NCBI GenBank assembly: GCA_041401985.1
Contig: JAWKTE010000019.1
Location: forward strand, 11,040-75,039
Direction of reading: 5' to 3'
Source: JACKHA01 sp041401985
GTDB taxonomy: Bacteria; Planctomycetota; Phycisphaerae; Phycisphaerales; UBA1924
Length of the DNA stretch: 64,000 nt
The notes below the pieces were generated by a model, which worked only from the letters and a program-made list of their open reading frames with translations, did not search any database and was not told the DNA's origin. Shown in pieces: positions 16,896 through 24,208 of this stretch (position 1 is the stretch's first letter; each line of letters starts with the position of its first letter). The translations under genes and the position numbers were made by a program.

Positions 16896-16929
16896 GCTCG
16901 GGCGGGATAAAACTCAGCCCCGCCCGAGC
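16896..16929 (+). promoter_or_regulatory. Strong RNA hairpin next to the start codon of the MFS gene
   Basis: GCTCGGGCGGG and CCCGCCCGAGC form a perfect 11-base stem around ATAAAACTCAGC and end 6 bases before the ATG. There is no T-run. In mRNA it would cover the ribosome-binding region, so it may control translation, or it may be part of a repeat. The remaining intergenic stretch from 16538 shows nothing else clear. Confidence 0.5.
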
Positions 16930-16935
16930 GATCTG

Positions 16936-18297
16936 ATGACGAGTGTGCCCAGCCCGAGCCCCGCAGCCACCCAGACAGGGGGGGTTGTTACGCCGATCGG
17001 TGCGGACGTGGTTCCGGCGCGGGCGGTGGGCCGCCCCCGGATTCTGGGCACGATCATCGGCGCGCACATCGTCGTCGACTATTACTCGTTCATCATCGTG
17101 GCCCTGCTGCCGTTGCTGGCGGCCCGCCTGTCGCTGGACAACGCCGAGAAGGCGATGGTGCTGGGGATGGGCTCGATCACCTCGGGCTTCATCCAGCCGC
17201 TGGTGGCGTGGATCGGCGACCGCCTGAACACGCGGGTGATCGCGACGATCGGGCTTGGCGTGGCGGCCGGGGCGTGCAGCGTCGTCGGGCTGGCCCAGGG
17301 GTTCTGGTCGCTGATGCTTATTGCGGGCGTCGGGACGATGGGCGTCGGGGCGTTCCACCCGCCGGCGGCGGCAGTGATGGGGCAGGTCTCCGGCTCGCGG
17401 CGCTCGCTGGGCGTGTCGCTGTTCTTTCTGGCAGGGATGATCGGGGGGATGGCGGGAAACGTGGCCTCGCCCCAGTTCGTGCGGTGGGCCGGGCGCCTGG
17501 CGGGGGGCGAGGGCGACGGCGTGATCGGTCTGGGCCTGCAGTGGATGTGCGTGCTCGTCGTGCCGGGTCTGCTCGTGGCCCTGCTGCTGGCCAAGGCGAT
17601 CCACGCGGCCCCGCACCGGCACGACGGGGCCCATGATCACCATCGCTCGCTCTCGCCCGAAGTCCGGCGCTTGCGCTGGCGGGCGGTGTGGCTGCTGTAT
17701 GCCTCGAACGTGACGCGGTTCACGACGAACATGGCGCTGGTCTATCTGTTCGTGCGGTGGATCGAGACGCGGGCCGCCGAGCACGCGGGCGTCGAGCAAC
17801 TGGCGGGTGAGGTGGCGCTGCGGGCCTCGGCGGTCAACGGGACGTTCCAGGCGGCGATGCAGTTCGGGATGGGCGCGGCCGGGCTGGCCGCGGGGTGGTT
17901 GCTGCGGGCCCGCCACGAGAAGGCGTCGCTGGTCGCGGTGCCGCTGCTGGGGGCGGCGTGCATCGCGGCGATGTCGGGGGTCGACTCGCTGGGCCTCGGG
18001 CACAACGCGATGCTCGGCGTCGGGCTGCTGCTGGCGGTGCTGGCGGGGATGGGCTTCGGCGGGACGGTGCCGACCGTGATCGCGCTGGCCCAGCGTCTGC
18101 TGCCGCACCGGACGGCGCTGGCATCGGGCATGATGATGGGCGGGGCGTGGGGGCTGGCGTTCGTCGGGCCGATGCTGGCCGAGTGGATCGAGGCGCGGGC
18201 GGGGCTGGGCGTCGCGTTCCTGGCGACGGCGGGGCTGCTGGTGGTGTGCGCGGTGCTGGGGGCGTTGCTGCCGGGGCGGGTTGTGCGCGAGGTTTGA
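16936..18297 (+). CDS. Major facilitator superfamily transporter (fosmidomycin-resistance-like)
   Basis: A 453-residue inner-membrane protein with about twelve hydrophobic helices. The opening (GTIIGAHIVVDYYSFIIVALLPLLAARL) and the helix 4-5 text (GVGTMGVGAFHPPAAAVMGQVSG) resemble the Fsr/YfkF branch of drug-exporting MFS proteins. A His-rich loop (HAAPHRHDGAHDHHRS) separates the two halves. The substrate is unknown; Fsr proteins export fosmidomycin and related compounds. The start at 16936 directly follows a strong hairpin, and the upstream in-frame codons are not protein-like. It is followed by the TerB gene on the same strand after about 100 bases. Confidence 0.82.
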   Translation: MTSVPSPSPAATQTGGVVTPIGADVVPARAVGRPRILGTIIGAHIVVDYYSFIIVALLPLLAARLSLDNAEKAMVLGMGSITSGFIQPLVAWIGDRLNTRVIATIGLGVAAGACSVVGLAQGFWSLMLIAGVGTMGVGAFHPPAAAVMGQVSGSRRSLGVSLFFLAGMIGGMAGNVASPQFVRWAGRLAGGEGDGVIGLGLQWMCVLVVPGLLVALLLAKAIHAAPHRHDGAHDHHRSLSPEVRRLRWRAVWLLYASNVTRFTTNMALVYLFVRWIETRAAEHAGVEQLAGEVALRASAVNGTFQAAMQFGMGAAGLAAGWLLRARHEKASLVAVPLLGAACIAAMSGVDSLGLGHNAMLGVGLLLAVLAGMGFGGTVPTVIALAQRLLPHRTALASGMMMGGAWGLAFVGPMLAEWIEARAGLGVAFLATAGLLVVCAVLGALLPGRVVREV

Positions 18298-18395
18298 GGC
18301 GGCGGGTGCGGGCCGTGATCTTCACGAGCCGCGCGGCGCAAGCCCGCGGTTGCGGTGGTTGCGACCGGGCAATGGGCGTCGGATACGCTGGTCCG

Positions 18396-21077
18396 ATGCC
18401 GTCCGGGTGGGTCATCCTGCTGTTGCTCGTGCTCGCCGCGCTGATAGTGATCGGCGGCGTGGTGCTGGCGATCGTGCGCGTGGCGGATCGGGTGACGCGC
18501 CGGGTGCAGCGGCTGGCTGGGCCATTGACGGGCGCGTCGCGCGGGCGCTCGAGCCGGGGCTCGGGCCGATTGACCCGAAACACCGCCCAGCGACCGCGGG
18601 CTTCGCGCTCCTCTGGCTCGTCGCGCGGCTCAACTCGTTCTGGCTCGTCGCGGGCCGCGACGCTTCAGCGAGTGCTCGCGGCGATGCAGCCCCGGCCCGA
18701 GATGGTCTGGCACGGCCCGGACGCGACGCTCCGCCTCCACGAACTGCGGCTCGATGCGCCGCTGGCGTATGTCGCCAAGGACCGGCGGGCCTCGGGCAAG
18801 GCGCTCGATCCGAGCGAGGTCATCGGATCGCTGGAGGTCGATCGGCGGAGTGCCGCGAAGCCGCTGGCCGACTGGGGCTCGTACGCGGCGTGCGGGCCGG
18901 CGCAGCGATGGGCGTATCTGACTTGGCTGGCGTCGGGGCGTGCGTCGCTGGCGAGCGACCCGGGGGTTGTGCACCTGCACTTCATGGGGCTGGAGCGTCG
19001 GGCGCTCGCCGATGGGCAGGATCTGGGGCTGGTCGTACGTGAGGTGTGCCGCGTGCGCGATCTGGTTGCGGCCAGGCTCGCTTCCGGTTTCCCGGGCGGC
19101 GACGGCGGTGCTGAGCGCGGCGGAGCGAAGCACGATCCGGACGCACGCCGGTGGACATCGTTCCAGCGACAGAGCGGGGCTTTTCTTTGGACGCTCGTCG
19201 CGCTGCGTCCCGACGCCTTCGCCGAGCGTGACCTTCGTGTGCTGAGCGGGCGCACGATGTCGTGGAACGATGAGGCGCTGGCGAGCGGGCTGGCGTGGTT
19301 CTTCCGGCGCGGCCCCGGCGCGACCGACGCCGAGGGCGGGCGGTTGCCCGCGTGGATGGCCCGCGTGCTGTCCGAGCAGTTGCCGGGGGCGCGGCGGAGC
19401 GTGGTGGTCACGCGGGTGGCCGAGCAGTTCGATGCGCTTTTCGAGTCGAGATTCACCGAAAGGCACCCGAAAGGCTTGGCGCTGCGGACGGCCAGGCGCC
19501 CACGCACGTTGTCGTATCGCCCCGCCAACCGCACGCTCGCGCCGGTCGAAGCCGGCGTGCCCGACCCGCTCGGGCTGGCGAGCCAGTTCAAGTGGCTTGT
19601 CGAGTTGTGGAACGCGTGCATCGAGGACCTGCGCGGCCTGGCCCGGGCCGCGGCTGGCGAGGGCGTGCCCGACACGGCCGAGATGACGCAGGCGCAGTGG
19701 GAGGCGATGCCGGCGGACCTGCGGGCGACGATGGACAGCCCGTTCGCCGCGGCGCTCGCCGATCTGGCGGCGGCGCACGCGGACGACGCCGGGCACGCGA
19801 TCGTCTCGATCGGCGATGTCGTCGAGGCGGTGCGGATGGAGATAGGCGACCGGGCTCGCCTCACGCCGACGCAGTCGCGGGCGCTCGCGACGGCGGTGGG
19901 GGAAGCCGGCATGGGGCTTGAGCCGGACGCGCGGCTCGCGGGCGGGTCGTACAAGCGCGACGAGCGGGTCGTGCTGATGGGAGCATCGGCGGGCGACGCC
20001 GGCGGCGGTGAAGGCGAGGGGTCACCGAGCGAGGAGGGGGCCGCGCGATATCTGGCCGCGTCGTGCGTCCTGCGTCTGGGAGCAGCGGTGGCGCTCGCCG
20101 ATGGGGCCGCGGATGCGCAGGAACTGGCGCCGATCGCGCAGGAGATCGAGCGGGCGTTCGACCTGTCCGAAGGCGAGCATCGGCGGTTGGACGCGCTGCT
20201 CGTGCTGCTGAAGGCGGATGGGTCGAGCGTGCGGGCGGTGGGCAGGCGGCTTGCGACGGCGCTGCCGGAGGATACGAGGCGCTCTGTCGCACGCTTGCTT
20301 GTGGCGGTCGCCGGTTCCGATGGAACCGTCGATGACAGCGAGAGCCGGGCGCTGAAGTCGGCGTACCGGGTGCTCGGGCTCGAGCCGGCGGACCTGGACG
20401 CGGACCTTGCGACACTGACAATCGGCGATGCTCCCGAAGCCGACGACGGCGCGGCGGGTGCAAAGGGTGGAGCCGGCGACGGCGTTGCAACAGGCGCCGC
20501 CCCGCCGCCGCTGCGTCTCGACCGCGACGCCATCGCGCGGATCATGGCCGAGACGCGCGAGGTGTCCGCGATCCTGGCCGAGGCGATGCGCGGCGGGGAC
20601 GACGATGATGGCGATGCGGACTCAGTCTCCGACAACGCCGCCGAAGACGCCGCGGACAACGATGCGGACGGGGCGCCGCCGGAGGCTACTCGCGCGACGC
20701 CGGCGTCCACGGTCGCGTCCCCGGCCACGCAGCGCGACGGACAAGTTCCGCCACCTGCGTCGCCCCTCGCGCCAACTCCGACCGCATCTTCAGCCCCCGA
20801 ATCCCCTGCCGCACCGACCGGCCCCGACGGCCTCGGGAGACGCTACCACGCGTTCTACTCGGCCCTGCTGTCGAGCCCCTCCATCCCGCTGGAAGCGGCC
20901 GAGGCCATGGCCCGCGAGAACCGCCTCATGCTCGCCGGGGCGATCGACGCGATCAATGACTGGTCGTACGAGATCGCCGACGGTCCGCTGCTGTACGAGG
21001 ACGCCGGGCGCCTGATCGTCGACGCCGATCGGCGCGCGATGATCGAGCGTCGCGGCCCAACAGAGCCGCGATCGTGA
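18396..21077 (+). CDS. Membrane-anchored TerB-N / TerB / TerB-C protein
   Basis: An 893-residue protein with one N-terminal membrane helix (VILLLLVLAALIVIGGVVLA, residues 5-24) and a Ser/Arg-rich linker to about residue 90. A TerB-N domain follows (LHELRLDAPLAYV, GSYAACGPAQRWAYLTWLAS, LHFMGLERRAL). A central TerB-like helical bundle contains ALADGAADAQELAPIAQEIE and LDALLVLLKADGSSV. The C-terminus after an acidic linker is TerB-C (ENRLMLAGAIDAINDWSYEI). These domains are linked to tellurite resistance and to membrane-associated stress or phage-response complexes; the exact role here is unknown. ATG at 18396 starts directly before the membrane helix. It stands alone, with no other ter genes nearby. 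Confidence 0.8.
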   Translation: MPSGWVILLLLVLAALIVIGGVVLAIVRVADRVTRRVQRLAGPLTGASRGRSSRGSGRLTRNTAQRPRASRSSGSSRGSTRSGSSRAATLQRVLAAMQPRPEMVWHGPDATLRLHELRLDAPLAYVAKDRRASGKALDPSEVIGSLEVDRRSAAKPLADWGSYAACGPAQRWAYLTWLASGRASLASDPGVVHLHFMGLERRALADGQDLGLVVREVCRVRDLVAARLASGFPGGDGGAERGGAKHDPDARRWTSFQRQSGAFLWTLVALRPDAFAERDLRVLSGRTMSWNDEALASGLAWFFRRGPGATDAEGGRLPAWMARVLSEQLPGARRSVVVTRVAEQFDALFESRFTERHPKGLALRTARRPRTLSYRPANRTLAPVEAGVPDPLGLASQFKWLVELWNACIEDLRGLARAAAGEGVPDTAEMTQAQWEAMPADLRATMDSPFAAALADLAAAHADDAGHAIVSIGDVVEAVRMEIGDRARLTPTQSRALATAVGEAGMGLEPDARLAGGSYKRDERVVLMGASAGDAGGGEGEGSPSEEGAARYLAASCVLRLGAAVALADGAADAQELAPIAQEIERAFDLSEGEHRRLDALLVLLKADGSSVRAVGRRLATALPEDTRRSVARLLVAVAGSDGTVDDSESRALKSAYRVLGLEPADLDADLATLTIGDAPEADDGAAGAKGGAGDGVATGAAPPPLRLDRDAIARIMAETREVSAILAEAMRGGDDDDGDADSVSDNAAEDAADNDADGAPPEATRATPASTVASPATQRDGQVPPPASPLAPTPTASSAPESPAAPTGPDGLGRRYHAFYSALLSSPSIPLEAAEAMARENRLMLAGAIDAINDWSYEIADGPLLYEDAGRLIVDADRRAMIERRGPTEPRS

Positions 21078-21085
21078 GATCGCGC

Positions 21086-21219
21086 CGGGTGGCACGCCCA
21101 CGCGCAGCGCGGGCGTGGTTCGGCGGACTGCCGCGCGTGGGGCACCACGCCCGCGCCTCGCGTGAGCGCTCAGGGCTGTGTGGTCGGCCTTGCGGCGCGA
21201 GGCGTGGGCGTGCCACCCG
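21086..21219. repeat. REPIN-like element with 18-base inverted ends (family R)
   Basis: CGGGTGGCACGCCCACGC (21086-21103) and its exact reverse complement (21202-21219) bracket about 100 bases. The core contains further copies of the same motif (GCAGCGCGGGCGTGG, CACCACGCCCGCGCC). It fills the gap between the TerB gene and ispD. A single arm of the same family is at 22642-22676. Confidence 0.8.
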
Positions 21220-21238
21220 TATCCCAATACCATCGCCC

Positions 21239-22057
21239 ATGCCCGACACGTCCCGCATCGCCGTGATCCTCCCCGCCGCCGGCGCCGGCACGCGCTACGC
21301 CGAGTCCGCGGGTTCGCTCGGGGGCGTCCGCTCGAAGCTCGACGAGGACCTGGGCGGGCGCCCGGTCCTGCAGCGCACGGTCGAACTGTTCAACCAGCAC
21401 GACATGGTCGCGGCCATCGTCGTCGCCGGGCCGCACGAGGACGGCGCGTACAACGCCTTCCGCGACCGGCACGCCGACAAACTGGGCCTGCTGGGCGCCC
21501 GCATCTGCCGCGGCGGGGTGACGCACCGCTACGAGACCGTCGCCGCGGCTCTCGCGGAAGTGCCGGGCGACGCGACGCACATCGCCGTCCACGACGCGGC
21601 CCGCCCGTGCACGCCCGCGGAGGTCATCGAGCGCGTCTTCGAGGCCGCGGCCCGGCACGACGCGGTCGTGCCCGGCGTCGAGGTCTCGGACACGATCAAG
21701 CGGGGCGGCGACGAGGTGGAGGAGGACGAGGAGGCCGACCCGCTCGCGGCCATCCTGGGGGCCGCGCCGACCAAGGCCCGCCCGCGGATCGTGCGGGAGA
21801 CGCTTGAGCGGCGCGGCCTGTTCGCGATCCAGACGCCGCAGGTGTTCGAGGCGTCGCTGCTCCGCCGCGCGTACGCGCAGGAAGACCTCTCGAGCACGGA
21901 CGATGCGGGGCTGGTCGAGCGACTCGGCGAGCGGGTGGTGATCGTGCCGGGCGATGTGCGGAACATCAAGATCACGCGGGCCGGCGATGTGGCGGTGGCC
22001 CGGGCGATCATGGGCGTCAAGGGGCCGCAGGGGCGGGAGACGCACAAGCGGTTCTGA
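21239..22057 (+). CDS. ispD: 2-C-methyl-D-erythritol 4-phosphate cytidylyltransferase
   Basis: Third step of the MEP isoprenoid pathway: CTP plus methylerythritol phosphate gives CDP-ME. It has 272 residues, slightly longer than usual because of an acidic loop (DEVEEDEEADPLAAI). Diagnostic segments are VILPAAGAGTRYAESAG, a lysine in RSKLDEDLGGRPVLQRTVE, GGVTHRYETVAAAL, HIAVHDAARPCTP, SDTIKR and AIQTPQVFEASLLRRAY, then STDDAGLVE. The start at 21239 gives the family N-terminus. ispE, the next enzyme, is 5 kb away on the other strand, so the pathway genes are unlinked transcriptionally. Confidence 0.93.
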   Translation: MPDTSRIAVILPAAGAGTRYAESAGSLGGVRSKLDEDLGGRPVLQRTVELFNQHDMVAAIVVAGPHEDGAYNAFRDRHADKLGLLGARICRGGVTHRYETVAAALAEVPGDATHIAVHDAARPCTPAEVIERVFEAAARHDAVVPGVEVSDTIKRGGDEVEEDEEADPLAAILGAAPTKARPRIVRETLERRGLFAIQTPQVFEASLLRRAYAQEDLSSTDDAGLVERLGERVVIVPGDVRNIKITRAGDVAVARAIMGVKGPQGRETHKRF

Positions 22058-22081
22058 GCGAGCGGGGAGGGAGTGACGAAC

Positions 22082-22277
22082 GAGGGGGGCGGGCTTTCCA
22101 GCCCGCCCGAGTGCGGCTGGGCGTCACCAAGTACCGGCGATCGAGTCGGTCGGCCAAGGTTGAAGCGAACGCAGGCATCCCGGCGTTGGTCGGTTTCCAC
22201 GCCTTGACGCCGGGCACCAGTCGGCAAGGCCACACGTCCCGCCGCTGCGAGCGGGGCTGGAAAGCCCCGCCCCCTCG
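22082..22277. repeat. REPIN-like inverted palindrome pair (family D)
   Basis: Arm 1 (22087-22108) is GGGCGGGCT-TTCC-AGCCCGCCC; arm 2 (22251-22270) is GCGGGGCT-GGAA-AGCCCCGC in opposite orientation. Each arm is flanked on its outer side by a G- or C-run (GAGGGGG / CCCCCTCG). The 140-base core between them is not shared with the other copies. It fills the gap between ispD and the next gene. Confidence 0.85.
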
Positions 22278-22325
22278 ATCGAATGCCTCGGAAGTGTGGT
22301 GGGTTCAAGCGGTCTTGCCCGTCGC

Positions 22326-22520
22326 TCACCGCCCCGCCTCATCCCCCGGCATCTGCACCACCGTCGGCTCTGGCCCCGCGGGCGTCTCGACCTTGGCCTT
22401 CTTCACCGGGAACCGCTTGTGCTCGGCGTCGGCCCACTGGTCGGCGATCCTCCACCACAGCAACGTGCCGGGCACGCCGATCACCACGCACAGCACGATG
22501 ATGCCGATCATCACCTCCAT
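22326..22520 (-). CDS. Small single-span membrane protein
   Basis: A 64-residue protein, MEVMIGIIVLCVVIGVPGTL and onward, with one N-terminal membrane helix followed by a charged cytoplasmic tail (ADAEHKRFPVKKAKVE). The ATG at 22520 is preceded by GGAGG at a spacing of 7, better than any site for the longer in-frame leader. No family is recognised. Repeats lie on both sides. Confidence 0.65.
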   Translation of the reverse strand: MEVMIGIIVLCVVIGVPGTLLWWRIADQWADAEHKRFPVKKAKVETPAGPEPTVVQMPGDEAGR

Positions 22521-22556
22521 CGCGGGCCTCCGGGGCTGAGTCCGAGGCACAGTACG

Positions 22557-22676
22557 AGCGCGCGAGCCCGGGCGTCCCCGCCCCGCCTTGTCGGCGCGAG
22601 CCGGGGCGTCCCCGCCCCGGGTCCCTTCCTCTGCTCGTCCGCCACGCCCGCGCTGCGCGTGGGCGTGCCACTCACG
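22557..22676. repeat. Two family C hairpins and one family R arm
   Basis: Two copies of the GCGCGAGCCGGGGCGTCCCC hairpin unit (22557-22588 with changes, 22594-22621) are followed by CCACGCCCGCGCTGCGCGTG (from 22642), an arm of the family seen at 21086-21219. The mix of two families in 120 bases suggests a preferred landing place. Confidence 0.75.
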
Positions 22677-22842
22677 GAATCTCCGCACGCCTCGTGCAAC
22701 CCGCCAAGTTCTCGGCAATATGCCCCGCCCCGCCGCGTTTGGCCTCTCGGCGTGGAGCCGTGTGCGGGGTTGTCCGTCGGGCCGGGCGACCCTGCCTCAA
22801 TCCATAAGTCCCGGGCGTGCATGGATTTCCGAGGAGGCCAAC

Positions 22843-23319
22843 ATGTTTGGCAATGCTGTCTCAATGCGTTCGTGGATGCGGATCGGCGTCGGGCTCGTCG
22901 CGGCCATGTTCGCCGCTCCCGCCCTGGCCCAGCCGACGGCCCAGGAGGTCGCCGAGGCCGCCGTCCAGCGGGTCCGCGAGATCACCGAGAACACGTCGGC
23001 CCACCTGCGCACCGGGGCGGCCCGGGCTGTGGAGCGGATCGAGGACCTGGCCGCGAATCAGGCCCCGGACCCGGTCATCCTCCGGTTCGGCAAGCGGGCC
23101 ATCGACGCCCTGCAGTCGACCGCCGACGACGGGCGCGGGCGGATCGCCGAGACCGTGCAGCACGCGGTCATGATCCTGCGGCGCCTGCAGGCCGACCCGC
23201 AGCTGGTCGAGTTCGTGCTCCGCGCCGGGCACGCCGGTCGCGAGCGGATCGGCCAGGCCCAGCAGCGCGCGGTCGGCGCGGTGCGCCACGCGGTTGAAGA
23301 GGCCATCGGCCCCGGCTGA
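22843..23319 (+). CDS. Hypothetical secreted helical protein
   Basis: A 158-residue protein with a signal peptide (MRIGVGLVAAMFAAPALAQ) and a wholly helical body built from repeated amphipathic segments (AVQRVREITENTSAHLRTGA, ARAVERIEDLAANQ, AEAVQHAV-like text). GAGGAGG lies 5 bases before the ATG at 22843, one of the clearest ribosome sites in the window, so expression is probably high. A strong terminator follows, so the gene is its own unit. No family is recognised; the shape suggests a periplasmic or extracellular structural protein. Confidence 0.75.
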   Translation: MFGNAVSMRSWMRIGVGLVAAMFAAPALAQPTAQEVAEAAVQRVREITENTSAHLRTGAARAVERIEDLAANQAPDPVILRFGKRAIDALQSTADDGRGRIAETVQHAVMILRRLQADPQLVEFVLRAGHAGRERIGQAQQRAVGAVRHAVEEAIGPG

Positions 23320-23401
23320 TCGCGCCCGGACGCCGATCCGGACCGGCGACGAGCCGGACGCAGCGGGCATCGCCCGTCCCACAGATCAAAGCGATGCACG
23401 C

Positions 23402-23441
23402 CGGCCCCGCCGGGCGAGAGCCCGGCGGGGCCGATTCTGTC
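23402..23441 (+). terminator. Strong intrinsic terminator
   Basis: A 14-base perfect stem (CGGCCCCGCCGGGC with its complement) closed by GAGA and followed by ATTCTGTCTG. It ends the transcript of the secreted helical protein. Confidence 0.85.
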
Positions 23442-23507
23442 TGTGGCTTGGTACCCTTGTCCGGACCGTCGGAACTTGCCCGCAGTCCGGGCGTCTATCA
23501 AACTTGG

Positions 23508-24200
23508 ATGCCTGCCAGCCAGCCAACTCGCTTCGATCGCCGCCTCCGGACCATCGTGGCCCGCTCGCTACTGCATCTGGCCATCGGCGGCTCCGTGACC
23601 GTTCTCACGGTGCTCGCGATCGTCGTCCTGCTGCCCTACCCGCAGCAGTATCAACTCTCTCATCGGCGGTCGTTCCCGGCGCATTGGCTGTTGGCGGGTG
23701 ACAACATCGATCAGGCATTCACCGATCGCCGCTTCGGCCGGACAAGTTGGCAACTGCACGGCCCGGAGACGATCCCGCCCCACTACTGGGACGAGTGGGT
23801 GACGGGTGCGCTCCAGATCGGATGGCCGCTCCGCTGCTTTGAGACTGTGGGCGTTTACGACGCCCGTTCCAAGAAGTTGCTCTCGAGCACGTTTGACATG
23901 GGCGTGGACGCGCCCCGGTGGACGAGTTGGCTGCGCCGGTACGGTGTCGCGTACTCGCGCGTGCCGCTTCGCCCGCTCTGGGGCGGCGTCCTGGGGAACT
24001 GTCTGTTCTGGGGCGTCGTTTCGTTCGGAGTCGGTGCCGCGTTCACGTCCTGGCGATCAAGTCGCCGCGTTCGCCGCGGCCGTTGCCGTGAATGCGGCTA
24101 CGACCTCGCTGGCCTGCCAACGTGCCCCGAGTGCGGCCGCGACGCCCCGCCTCGACCCGCAAAACCGCCCCCGCCACTCGCCGTACCCGTCGGCCCATAA
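23508..24200 (+). CDS. Membrane protein with C-terminal zinc ribbon
   Basis: A 230-residue protein with a membrane helix near the N-terminus (VTVLTVLAIVVLLPY), a 110-residue exported middle, a second helix (NCLFWGVVSFGVGAAF), and a cytoplasmic tail that forms a zinc ribbon: CRECGYDLAGLPTCPECG, with two CxxC pairs. Proteins ending in this type of ribbon are very common in Planctomycetota and their role is unknown. It ends 8 bases before the aldehyde dehydrogenase gene, so the two may share a transcript. Confidence 0.75.
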   Translation: MPASQPTRFDRRLRTIVARSLLHLAIGGSVTVLTVLAIVVLLPYPQQYQLSHRRSFPAHWLLAGDNIDQAFTDRRFGRTSWQLHGPETIPPHYWDEWVTGALQIGWPLRCFETVGVYDARSKKLLSSTFDMGVDAPRWTSWLRRYGVAYSRVPLRPLWGGVLGNCLFWGVVSFGVGAAFTSWRSSRRVRRGRCRECGYDLAGLPTCPECGRDAPPRPAKPPPPLAVPVGP

Positions 24201-24208
24201 ACTCCCCC

